A DNA stretch of 64,000 bases from Streptomyces niveus (GTDB lineage Bacteria; Actinomycetota; Actinomycetes; Streptomycetales; Streptomycetaceae), in contig NZ_MDCR01000032.1 of NCBI RefSeq assembly GCF_001723055.1, positions 1 through 64,000 of the forward strand. Direction: 5' to 3'. Positions 44,538 through 52,314 of this stretch are shown piece after piece. Each line of letters opens with the position of its first letter. Within the stretch, counting starts at the first letter, position 1. Below the pieces are notes generated by a model. That model was not told where the DNA came from. It saw only the letters and a program-made list of their open reading frames with translations, and ran no database searches. Position numbers and translations under genes: made by a program.

Positions 44538-44584
44538 TTGACACGTCTGGCTAACTACATTAGCTTTTGGCTAACCAGGTTAGC
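44538..44584 (+). promoter_or_regulatory. Promoter with two TetR-type operators
   Basis: TTGACA (44538-44543) and TAGCTT (44561-44566) are 17 bp apart. Palindrome GCTAACTACATTAGC (44550-44564) overlaps the -10 and a second, GCTAACCAGGTTAGC (44570-44584), has perfect 7-base arms. Centres are 20 bp apart. Likely bound by the TetR protein encoded two genes on. Confidence 0.75.
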
Positions 44585-44597
44585 TTCTGGAGGCGTC

Positions 44598-45434
44598 ATG
44601 ACCGAGTACCTCGCCGTCGACGGCGGCACAATCGCCTACGAGGTGGCCGGATCCGGTCCGCTGATCGTTCTCGCGCACGGCATGGGCGACAGCCGTGCCG
44701 CGTACCGCGCCGTGATCCCGCCGCTGGTGGCGGCGGGTTACCGGGTCGCCGCCGTCGACCTGCGCGGCTGCGGCGAGTCCAGCGTCGACTGGCCGGACTG
44801 GAGCCGTACCGCCATCGCCGGGGACCTGCTCGCCGTGGTCCGTCACCTCGGCGGTCCGGCCGTACTCGTCGGCCACTCGATCTCCGGCGGCGCCGCCACC
44901 ATCGCGGCGGCGCGGGAGCCGTCGCTGATCACCGCGGTAGTGGAGCTCGGGCCGTTCACCCGTAAGCAGTCGATCCGCCTCGGCGACCTTCGGGTGAAGC
45001 GCTTGCGGCAGGGCATGCTGCGGCTGCTCGGCGCGGCCATGTTCGGCAGCGTGCCGCTCTGGCGCTCGTACCTCGACGTGGCCTACCCCGGTGTGAAGCC
45101 GGCCGACTGGACCGAGCGGCTCGACCGCATCGACTCCCTGCTGCGTGAGCCGGGCCGGATGAAGGCCCTGAAGGGCATGGGCACCGGCGCCCCGGCCGAT
45201 GCCGGCGCCCAACTCGGCAACGTCCGCTGCCCGGTCCTGATCGTGATGGGCACGCTCGACCCCGACTGGGCCGACCCGCACGCGGAGGGCTCGGCGATCG
45301 TCGAGGCCCTGCCGGCCGGCCTCGGCAGCCTCAAGATGATCGAGGGCGCCGGTCACTACCCGCACGACCAGTTCCCCGACGAGGTGGTCTCGCTCACGCT
45401 CGCCTTCCTCGGCTCGGACGCCGCGCGTGCCTAG
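44598..45434 (+). CDS. Alpha/beta hydrolase
   Basis: 278 residues. Alpha/beta fold with oxyanion motif HGMGDS, nucleophile elbow GHSISGG (Ser), catalytic Asp in MGTLDPDW and His in GAGHYPHD. No signal peptide. Substrate unknown; likely an ester or lactone handled with the adjacent TetR regulator. ATG 44598 has CTGGAGG upstream. Overlaps the TetR gene by 8 bases. Confidence 0.85.
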   Translation: MTEYLAVDGGTIAYEVAGSGPLIVLAHGMGDSRAAYRAVIPPLVAAGYRVAAVDLRGCGESSVDWPDWSRTAIAGDLLAVVRHLGGPAVLVGHSISGGAATIAAAREPSLITAVVELGPFTRKQSIRLGDLRVKRLRQGMLRLLGAAMFGSVPLWRSYLDVAYPGVKPADWTERLDRIDSLLREPGRMKALKGMGTGAPADAGAQLGNVRCPVLIVMGTLDPDWADPHAEGSAIVEALPAGLGSLKMIEGAGHYPHDQFPDEVVSLTLAFLGSDAARA

Positions 45435-45990
45435 GGCCGGCCTGGACCAGTCAACGGTGGTCGCGGCGGGAGCCGCCCTCGCCGACGAGGTGGGCCTCGC
45501 CCAGCTGACGATGGGTTCGCTGGCCGAGCGGTTGGGCGTACGCACGCCGTCCCTCTACAAGCACGTCGCCGGCCAGGAGGACCTCAACCACCGCATCGCC
45601 TCCCTGGCGTTGAGCCAAGCCGCGGACGCGGTCGGCGTCGCGATCCAGGGCTACGCGGGCCGCGACGCCCTCTCGGCCGCGGCCCGCGCCTACCGCACCT
45701 TCGTCCTTGACCACCCCGGCCGCTACGCCGCGACGATCGGCGTGCAACCCACCACCCCGGACGACCCAATGGCCACGGCGGGCCACTGCCTGCTCGCCGC
45801 GTTCATGGCGGTCCTGCGCGGCTACGACATCAAACCCCCCGACGTGGACCACGCCCTACGCATGATCCGCAGCCTCTTCCACGGCTTCGCCACGTTGCAG
45901 TCGGCCAACGCCTTCCAGTGGAGCGCCGACATCGACGAAAGCTTCGACTGGCTGATCACCTTCACAGACCGCGGCCTCCGCACGCTCTAA
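45427..45990 (+). CDS. TetR-family repressor
   Basis: 187 residues. N-terminal helix-turn-helix VGLAQLTMGSLAERLGVRTPSLYKHV (with the usual start around residue 20), and a C-terminal TetR_C-like ligand domain with FHGFATLQSANAFQW. GTG at 45427 is inside the hydrolase 3' end, so the two are co-translated. The operators upstream of the hydrolase suggest autoregulation. Last core gene before the tRNA fragment. Confidence 0.87.
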   Translation: MPRAGLDQSTVVAAGAALADEVGLAQLTMGSLAERLGVRTPSLYKHVAGQEDLNHRIASLALSQAADAVGVAIQGYAGRDALSAAARAYRTFVLDHPGRYAATIGVQPTTPDDPMATAGHCLLAAFMAVLRGYDIKPPDVDHALRMIRSLFHGFATLQSANAFQWSADIDESFDWLITFTDRGLRTL

Positions 45991-46064
45991 CCCCCCAGGA
46001 ACAAACACCCACGCGCCACAGCCGGTACGCTGTACCCGCTCCGTCGCTGGTCGGGCGGGGCGTG

Positions 46065-46103
46065 GGTGGGTTGCCCGAGCGGCCTAAGGGAACGGTCTTG
46101 AAA
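46065..46103 (+). pseudogene. Truncated tRNA-Ser(UGA), left end of the integrated element
   Basis: The 5' half of a tRNA-Ser is recognisable: acceptor strand GGTGGGT, D-arm CCCGAGCGGCC, 5' anticodon strand ACGGT and loop CTTGAAA with anticodon TGA at 46099-46101. The following bases (CCCGA) pair at only 3 of 5 positions. No variable arm, T-loop (GTTCAAATCC-type) or 3' acceptor strand follows. A tRNA-like promoter -10, TACGCT, lies at 46026-46031. The break directly after the anticodon loop matches the crossover of many actinomycete integrases. Another intact gene must exist elsewhere (inference). Confidence 0.7.
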
Positions 46104-46175
46104 CCCGAAGCGGCCCCGAACACCCCACGGTTGTCGACTCGTTGGAGTTCGCCCAGCTCCTCATAAGCGCAGATG

Positions 46176-46209
46176 AGGCGGGGCACCGGACACATCCGGT
46201 GCCCCGCCT
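46176..46209 (+). terminator. Strong hairpin downstream of the tRNA fragment
   Basis: A 15-bp perfect stem (46176-46190, 46195-46209) with loop CACA, followed by T. Typical of tRNA or operon terminators. The rest of 45991-46632 holds the tRNA fragment, a second inverted repeat and no credible gene. Confidence 0.7.
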
Positions 46210-46485
46210 TCGTGCGTGCTGTCTCACTCTGTGCCGCTGCTGTACCTCTGTGAATCAGCCCGCACGGACCAACCACGGACCATACATCCGGATTTTGATC
46301 TTCTCCTGCGGAACCTCGGCTTAGTGAACACAGGCCGTTCGCGCTCGTACGCCACCACGGTGATGGTGTCAAGGGAGTGTCACTAATGATATCGATGGCG
46401 GACCAGCCGACTCAAGGGCGAGTGCCCTCCACGAATTGGCCTTCGCCGGTTAACTTGCCCCGATGGTGTGAAAGCGGCGTGGGTG

Positions 46486-46529
46486 TTCCACGGCCTCGTC
46501 GTTCGCCCGCCGCTATCGAGGCCGTGGAA
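46486..46529. repeat. 13-bp inverted repeat downstream of the NACHT gene
   Basis: TTCCACGGCCTCG (46486-46498) and its complement (46517-46529) with an 18-base loop, about 104 bases beyond the NACHT gene's stop. Possible terminator for the leftward gene. Confidence 0.5.
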
Positions 46530-46632
46530 AGGCTGTGTAGTGTGAATGGCGCTCTGCCTCCGGGGGTTTTCAGCGGGAACACCACCCGCAAATCAGAACC
46601 TTCAGTGGGGCTGAAAGGGAATTCCCATTTTC

Positions 46633-49467
46633 CTATTCGATGAGAAGCGAATCGACTTTTCTTGTAGTCCAACGCGAAATGAAATCGACTTGATCGTCGG
46701 TAAGGCTAGTGAGACGAGCTCTCAAGCGTGAGTCGCTCAAATTTCCTTCCCTTGCCTGCCAAACATCGCGGTATACCGCGCCGCGCGATCCGTGTGGCCA
46801 CCTCTTCCTGTCCTTAAATATAGTATTCATGATACGAGGTCCACCCAGCATCATGTTTATCACGCTCAGAAACAACTCGTTCCCATCGTCTGGGCACGTA
46901 TCCAGTTCATCATGTACCCAATGATGCAACTGAAGTGGCCGAGCCCAAGGAGGGGTCGACTGCACCAGGTGGGCAGCCAATATTTGCCTATCTCTCCTAT
47001 GCTCAATGCCTGGAGCATCCAGAAACCCATTGCCATAGAGAATGCCGGTGAAGAGGTTATCCTCTCGCCCGCCCATGGGTGAGGCCACGTTGAATAGGAC
47101 GCCTGTCCCATGCCAGCTGAGCACCTGCGCCAGCGAGAATTTGTGGTACCTGTACATTCGTGAGGCGAACCATGGATCGGTTATGCATAGGGGTTCAATT
47201 TCGGCCCAGAACTCCGTAATAGTCCTGATGCATTCATTTGCCCAGAAGTCATGCGATCGGTGGTGAGTCCTGTAACTTATTTCCTGAGTTCCCAGAGTGA
47301 TAGCGAAAGCTATGGCTGATGGATCCCCTTCTAGGTCCGAAACGGTCTTCCGGACTTGATCCAAAATCAGAGGTCGCAGCTCTTCAGCGACTCGCAGAAT
47401 TCCTGTTGTCGACGCCGCCAGCGAGTGAAGTTCTCGCGATGAAGTCCCCAGAGAGAAACATCGCACATAGAAATCTATGATTTCACGCAGAACTGCCGGC
47501 CGTAGATCCATAAATTCGATTGACCGGGCACAGAATCCCGCGAGTGCCATTTGCGCTGCAGGGTCTTCTTCTTGGCGCGCTTTTGCGATCAAAGCAAGCA
47601 TCGTTTTATTAGAACCGTCGAGCAAGCGCTCGTCCAAGGTTTGGATGCTCAGCTGCGCAACCACATCCCACTCTTGCGATCGGAGTTTGTTATGCAGCAC
47701 TTCGCTCAGTGTTTCTGCGTCGCTGCACTCGCGTACGAGTTGGCGTGCCGCAAAGTACTCCAAAAAGGTTCGATGTGTGAACGCGTACAGTTCGTTCCCA
47801 CTCGCATCGGTACCGACATCGGTGAGGACCCAAGCGCGTCCTCGGCAGTACTCAACAAAACTTCGAGCTGCATCCTGTGCCGCATCAAAGTCCTCGTACC
47901 TTCTTTCGAAGAGATGCTCTGTCGTAAAACGAACAAGCATCTTTTCTGTTAACCCGACAGAAGAGTCGCTGTTTCGCATCAGATTTAATGCCAACGCGAA
48001 CATTGCATATTGAATCCCACGCTCAAAGGGCTTCTCTACAGTGATGCCTCTGGAGGAATCCCACCGTTCGAATAGGAATTCTGAGCACCTCCGGTAAAGT
48101 TCTGGACGGTTCCGAGGGATGAACCCAGCACCGCGATAGAGTGCGCACATTAGGCCCAGCATCAGAGGATTACTACTCAGATCGTCGGCGTGAGTGAGCT
48201 CTCCCATGAAATCCGATGCGAGTCTCTCCTGCTCGATTCGGGTACCCGCGCGCAGGGACCCGAACCAGTTGCGCACGTAGGACTGCCGCTGGTCACTAGA
48301 AAATCGACCAAGGGATAGGGTCTCAAACAGATCGCTATCCAGCGGCGCCAGATCATAACCGACCTTCCGGGAAGTGACCAGGATGGGAACGCCTGGGTAA
48401 ATAAGAGAAAATGCCTCTACGGCATTTACCATATCCTGCCTGAGTGCCGTCTCAGTTAGTTCATCGATCCCATCGAAGACTACGGCAGCGCGTGAATTTA
48501 GCAGGAGATATTCGATACAGCCCTGGGGTGGGGAAACTGAGTACGTCGAAGTGCACATTTTTTCAATATACTCAATTATTGACATTTTCGATCGCTGGAA
48601 ATGTGTTCCATAGTCGCGAACCAAAATTTTGAAAGGTACCTTGGCGGACGAACCGACATTTCGTCCGCGAGCCAGATCGACGCAAAGCTTGGTGGCCAGT
48701 GTGGATTTTCCGCCACCAGGATCTCCGAGAATTGTCACACGGGGGTATAGGTCAAAGATATCTTTGGGTAGAAGTATCGGAGTGCTGAAAGTGAGCTCTT
48801 CTTCCTCGCCCTCCTCTTTGAGAGAGGAGGGGACGTAGATTTTATCGATTGCTACTTGGCGCCCGGCGTCAATCTGGGGAGGGCGCATTTTGCTGTCAAT
48901 GAGAGATACTTGACGGCTCAGTGTTTTATGAAAGTCGTCATACGCATGCAAATCGTTGACGCGAGTTAAGATCTCTAGGTTCTTTACGCTTGCGGCTGCC
49001 TGTGCGGCGGAAATCTTTGCAGAGACTAGTGAGAATTTCTTGTCAGCCCCGAAATTGGCCAAACATAAAGTGACGGAATTCTGGATATCATCGAATAGTG
49101 CTCGCGTTACTGCATCGAGAGATTCGTCTGGGACTGTCCTGTAAATCCGGAGAGATTCTCGCAGCGACCGATGCAGTTTAGGTAGCATCTTCGACTTGCC
49201 GGCTGAGATTGCAATGGCTAGTTGTAGAGTGAATTGTTCAAAGTCGCCGGTCGTGATGAAATTTGCAACCTTCTCGCGTGTGGCAGGAGTTAAGGTGTCG
49301 ACCTTTTCCAGTGCGTCGGCCCGGTATGTTTCCGGTGTATTTTGGAGTGCTTTTCGGGCTGCTACACGACCCGCGATTCCTCCTCCCCCCCGCTTAAGCG
49401 CTCCCCCTGCAACAGTTCCAAGCGCCGCACCGATGGCCTTGCCAATGGCGAGTGAGATGGGGTCCAT
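46633..49467 (-). CDS. NACHT STAND NTPase with N-terminal glycine zipper, candidate defence protein
   Basis: 944 residues. The N terminus has an exact G-x3-G-x3-G-x3-G series (Gly9, 13, 17, 21) and then GGGG at 27-30, followed by a helical domain (about 40-200). The NACHT module has Walker A GDPGGGKST (248-256), Walker B VVFDGIDE (329-336, Asp332/Asp335/Glu336) and LVTSR (363-367). The FTHRTFLEYFAARQL motif (563-577) is typical of NACHT immune STANDs. The C-terminal 365 residues are unrecognised, with no clear LRR, WD40 or TPR repeats. Codon use and GC are lower than in neighbours, so recently acquired. ATG 49467 follows AGGAG. Single gene without partners. Antiphage role inferred. Confidence 0.85.
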   Translation of the reverse strand: MDPISLAIGKAIGAALGTVAGGALKRGGGGIAGRVAARKALQNTPETYRADALEKVDTLTPATREKVANFITTGDFEQFTLQLAIAISAGKSKMLPKLHRSLRESLRIYRTVPDESLDAVTRALFDDIQNSVTLCLANFGADKKFSLVSAKISAAQAAASVKNLEILTRVNDLHAYDDFHKTLSRQVSLIDSKMRPPQIDAGRQVAIDKIYVPSSLKEEGEEEELTFSTPILLPKDIFDLYPRVTILGDPGGGKSTLATKLCVDLARGRNVGSSAKVPFKILVRDYGTHFQRSKMSIIEYIEKMCTSTYSVSPPQGCIEYLLLNSRAAVVFDGIDELTETALRQDMVNAVEAFSLIYPGVPILVTSRKVGYDLAPLDSDLFETLSLGRFSSDQRQSYVRNWFGSLRAGTRIEQERLASDFMGELTHADDLSSNPLMLGLMCALYRGAGFIPRNRPELYRRCSEFLFERWDSSRGITVEKPFERGIQYAMFALALNLMRNSDSSVGLTEKMLVRFTTEHLFERRYEDFDAAQDAARSFVEYCRGRAWVLTDVGTDASGNELYAFTHRTFLEYFAARQLVRECSDAETLSEVLHNKLRSQEWDVVAQLSIQTLDERLLDGSNKTMLALIAKARQEEDPAAQMALAGFCARSIEFMDLRPAVLREIIDFYVRCFSLGTSSRELHSLAASTTGILRVAEELRPLILDQVRKTVSDLEGDPSAIAFAITLGTQEISYRTHHRSHDFWANECIRTITEFWAEIEPLCITDPWFASRMYRYHKFSLAQVLSWHGTGVLFNVASPMGGREDNLFTGILYGNGFLDAPGIEHRRDRQILAAHLVQSTPPWARPLQLHHWVHDELDTCPDDGNELFLSVINMMLGGPRIMNTIFKDRKRWPHGSRGAVYRDVWQAREGNLSDSRLRARLTSLTDDQVDFISRWTTRKVDSLLIE

Positions 49468-49695
49468 TTTTTACTCCTAGATTATGCCAATACGGGGCAG
49501 CCATCCTACAGTTGAGGGAGGGGAACGTGGGTCGTTTCGGGGAAGTGCCCGAAAGGCGGCTGGTGTTGTAGGTGTTTCGATGTCCCGGTCCCTCAGACCA
49601 AAGCCTTCGCTGGGTGCCATTCCGCAGGTCACACGTATGACACGCGCAGATGTTGCATGAGCGTGCTCTCGACCGGCCCACTAGCGGTCGCCTCA

Positions 49696-50457
49696 GGACT
49701 GTCCCGGAACTGCTGGTCACGGGTGAGATGATCTTGGTGTGACTGGTGTGATCACGTCGTCGGGAGCCGTTCTGGATGGCCTCGTTCACCAGGCTGAGCT
49801 CTCGCCGGCTCGACAAGCTGGGTGACGGTACGGCGGCGCGAGGGGGCGGACGCGGTCTGCGGGGGCCTCGCGTAGCGCCTCCCGCTGGAGGACCGGGTGC
49901 TGGTCGCGGCGTACTGGCGCACGAACTTGACGATGCGTCGGCTCGCGCTGCTCGGGGACGGCGCCCTGGCCCCGACCCGGGACCACACGGTGGCGGAGCA
50001 GTCCAAGAACTACCGGAACTCGACAGACCTCCCGGTCGTCATCGACGACGACACCCGCCTGGTGGTCGTGGTCGGCAGGCCTCTGGCCGGCAACCGCAAA
50101 GACTGCAAGGTTTGGTAGGAATACAGTGCCGAAGCCACCGTCGGCACAACACTCACGATCGCCGACGGCGGCTGACCCGGTACCGGGGTCGTCATGCCTC
50201 ACCGCCGACCCAAAGGCGAAGTCCTTCCGGGCTGGAAGGAAGCATGACAAGCAGGACCGCGCTCGCGTTGAGCACGTCTTCGCGCGCATGAAGACCTGGA
50301 AGCTCCTCCGAGACTGAGGCCTCGTTGGCGACGGAGTCCACCGCGCCATGATCGGCATCGCTCGGATGCACAACCTCGCCCTCGCCGGATAGACGAGCAG
50401 TCCGCACGACGGCCAACGACACGCGAGGCAGCTCGGAGATCATTTGCGGGACAGCAC
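49696..50457 (+). mobile_element. Decayed IS5-family insertion sequence
   Basis: Imperfect terminal inverted repeats: GGACTGTCCCGGAA at 49696-49709 and the complement of GTGCTGTCCCGCAA at 50444-50457 (11 of 14 match). A broken transposase lies between them. It ends 17 bases before the integrase stop. Confidence 0.75.
49739..50392 (+). pseudogene. IS5-family transposase remnant
   Basis: GTG at 49739 starts VTGVITSSG, typical for Streptomyces IS5 transposases, but the frame soon breaks. Recognisable pieces in other frames are VAAYWRTNLTMRRLALLGDG, VAEQSKNYRNSTDLPVVIDD, RLVVVVGRPLAGNRKDCK and finally RARVEHVFARMKTWKLLRD, ending near LHNLALAG-like sequence at 50392. The DDE region between LTMRRLALL and PTRDH appears deleted by about 50 residues. 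Frameshifts and an internal TAG at 50116-50118 make it non-functional. Confidence 0.85.
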
Positions 50458-50474
50458 TTAGCTCAGGGCTCGGA

Positions 50475-51887
50475 TTAGGCTTCTTCGCCGGCCTCGTTCA
50501 GCACCACGTCGATCAGTTGGTTCGAGCCGTTCTGGCCTCGGAGGATCTTGGCGTAGAAGCGGTACAGCACGGCCAGGCTGTGCCCCGCTCGTCGGGCAAC
50601 TTCGACTGGGTCGACGCCGGCCTTGAGCCACAGGGAAATGCCCGCGTGGCGGAGGGAGTAGGGGACTTCGGCGAGTGGGGTGTTTGCCTCGTCCGCCGCG
50701 AGTGCCGTTCTGCGCGCCTTCGCCCACACCTCGCAGTACTCCGTGGAGCGGACGCGGCCGCCGCGTACCGCGCGGAAGAGGCGGCCGTCAGGTGCCGTGC
50801 CCTGGGTGTTGAGGTGTGTTCGTAGCAGCCGGACGAGGATTGGTGGGATGGGGACGGAGCGGGTGGCTCGGCGGGCGCGCCGCTTCAAGCCGCGTTTTTC
50901 GTACGAGGCGCCGTCGTCGGTCCAGCTGGCGCCCACTTCGGGGCGGCTCTCTTCGAGGATAAGTTCACCCCATGTGCCTGCGGAGTCGCCGGTTTCATCT
51001 GGGAGGACGCAGTCCTTGCGCTTGAGAGCGGCGATCTCCGAGGGGCGCATGCTCGCGTAGTAGATACAGCCGAAGAACGCCTCAAGGTGTTCGCCGCGGT
51101 TGCCCTGGGCTCGTACGGCCTCGATCAAGACCTTGGCCTGCTTCGGGCCGGGGACGTACCGGAAGTCGATCTCGTCGTCCGTCTGCGGGGGTTCCCAGTC
51201 CACTTTGGACAGGGGGTGAGTAGGCAGGTGGTCCCTCTCGACCGCGTATCGCAGGCAGTTGCTCAGGACGGCGCGCTTGCGCTTGACCGTGTTGTCCGAA
51301 GCCGGTTGGCCGTTGAGCTTGAGGGACAGGGTGTCAAGGGCACGGCGGAGGTTCGCCGGGCGGGCCGCCTCTTCAACCTTCATCGAGTTCTGCTTCAGCC
51401 AGGCGAGCGCGGTCGCCACGTCCGCCGGTGGAGATGCGACGTCCGCGAGTGACGTCAGCTCGCCCTGCTCGTTACGGACCATCCGGTAGGCCCATGCGGA
51501 GAGCGCGTACCGGAGGAGCTTCGGGGCGGGGGCGCCCTTCGTGCTGGTGACGAGAATCGGTGCGATGCCAGCGAGCGACTCCGCGATGCTCGCTCGGTGC
51601 TTGGCCGCGATCTTCGGCCACTTCATCAGGACGTACGCGCGGGAATGGTCGTACCAAGTGGGCGAGTTCAGCGCCAGCAGCTCGGAACCGGGAAGGCCGC
51701 TCTCCGTATCGAACTGCTCGCGTTTGCGCAGCGCGGCGCGCAGCTCGGTCTGTCGGCCCTCGGCTTGCGCCTTGGTGAGGTAGCTCTTCGAGTGCTCTTT
51801 CGCACCGACCCGCCAACGGAGCATGTGGGGCTTGCGACGGTCCTTGCGGGTGCGGATGTTCCAGATCTCGACATCGTAGGTCAGCAC
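50475..51887 (-). CDS. int: Tyrosine integrase
   Basis: 470 residues. The catalytic core shows the first Arg in ASMRPSEIAAL, the RH motif in PYSLRHAGIS, a His in AGHSLAVLYRFY and its Tyr near residue 445. The N-terminal 270 residues include an arm-binding-like region (RKPHMLRWRVGAKEHSKSY) and a core-binding domain. It should catalyse recombination with the tRNA-Ser site. GTG 51887 has GGAGG seven bases upstream and overlaps xis by 7 bases. Unusually, it lies 4.4 kb from the tRNA fragment, with cargo between. Confidence 0.93.
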   Translation of the reverse strand: MLTYDVEIWNIRTRKDRRKPHMLRWRVGAKEHSKSYLTKAQAEGRQTELRAALRKREQFDTESGLPGSELLALNSPTWYDHSRAYVLMKWPKIAAKHRASIAESLAGIAPILVTSTKGAPAPKLLRYALSAWAYRMVRNEQGELTSLADVASPPADVATALAWLKQNSMKVEEAARPANLRRALDTLSLKLNGQPASDNTVKRKRAVLSNCLRYAVERDHLPTHPLSKVDWEPPQTDDEIDFRYVPGPKQAKVLIEAVRAQGNRGEHLEAFFGCIYYASMRPSEIAALKRKDCVLPDETGDSAGTWGELILEESRPEVGASWTDDGASYEKRGLKRRARRATRSVPIPPILVRLLRTHLNTQGTAPDGRLFRAVRGGRVRSTEYCEVWAKARRTALAADEANTPLAEVPYSLRHAGISLWLKAGVDPVEVARRAGHSLAVLYRFYAKILRGQNGSNQLIDVVLNEAGEEA

Positions 51888-52072
51888 GCGTGCGCCTCCT
51901 CGTGGTCGTTGAGCCAGGCTTCGAGGTCGGAGCGGCGGAAGCGGAGTTGGCCGTTGGGGAGCCTGATGCACTTGGGTGCCTGGCCACGGGCGCGCATGCG
52001 GTAGAAGGCGGCTCGGGACATGTCGAGTTCGTCTAGGAGGTCGCAGAGCTTGAGGTGAGGTTCGCGGCGCAC
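51881..52072 (-). CDS. xis: Excisionase (MerR-like/HTH_17)
   Basis: 63 residues. LCDLLDELDMSRAAFYRMRARGQAPKCIRL with RFRRSDLEAWLNDH is the short winged HTH of AlpA/Xis proteins. It directs integrase toward excision. GTG start at 52072; translation couples into int by overlap. Confidence 0.9.
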   Translation of the reverse strand: MRREPHLKLCDLLDELDMSRAAFYRMRARGQAPKCIRLPNGQLRFRRSDLEAWLNDHEEAHAC

Positions 52073-52077
52073 AGTGA

Positions 52078-52314
52078 TCAGTCCCCCTTGGTACGGCGGC
52101 TGTTTCGGGCTGTGGGGAGGGTGGGGAGCGTCAGCAACGTCAGCGGAATCCGGCGACCTGCGGACTTGCTGGGCTGGCCGGCGTCAGCGCGTGTCAGCAG
52201 CGTCAGCACCTTGGCCGTGATGCGCTGACCGTGCTGACGCACGCTGACGTCGTGTTGGCTGGTGTTCTCGCAGGTAGAGGCATTGCGTTGACGTTGCTGA
52301 CGATCAGCTCCCAT
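52078..52314 (-). CDS. Doubtful 78-residue protein over the iteron array
   Basis: An ATG at 52314 with GGGAGGA upstream opens a 78-residue frame overlapping the replication gene's stop by 11 bases. Its composition (LTLLTLPTLPT, QRQRN) reflects the GTCAGC repeats underneath rather than a protein family. I think the region is mainly regulatory; listed because the start signal is good. Confidence 0.2.
   Translation of the reverse strand: MGADRQQRQRNASTCENTSQHDVSVRQHGQRITAKVLTLLTRADAGQPSKSAGRRIPLTLLTLPTLPTARNSRRTKGD
52130..52301. repeat. Iteron-like GTCAGC array with dyad symmetry
   Basis: GTCAGC at 52130, 52139, 52183, 52193 and 52202, then its complement GCTGAC at 52224, 52233, 52243 and 52296 (first bases). 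Within groups the starts are 9-10 bp apart, near one helical turn. The 52183-52248 part is a three-plus-three inverted arrangement. It lies between the replication gene and xis-int; a candidate origin of replication or a promoter operator. Confidence 0.7.

Noticed and set aside
46104..46170. Possible 3' half of the tRNA-Ser
   Set aside because: No variable arm, T-loop or acceptor strand can be folded with the 5' half.
46377..46643. Rightward 88-codon frame downstream of the NACHT gene
   Set aside because: No ribosome-binding site or similarity, and it covers an inverted repeat that looks like a terminator.
49739..50392. Functional transposase
   Set aside because: Frameshifts, an internal stop and a deletion in the DDE region.
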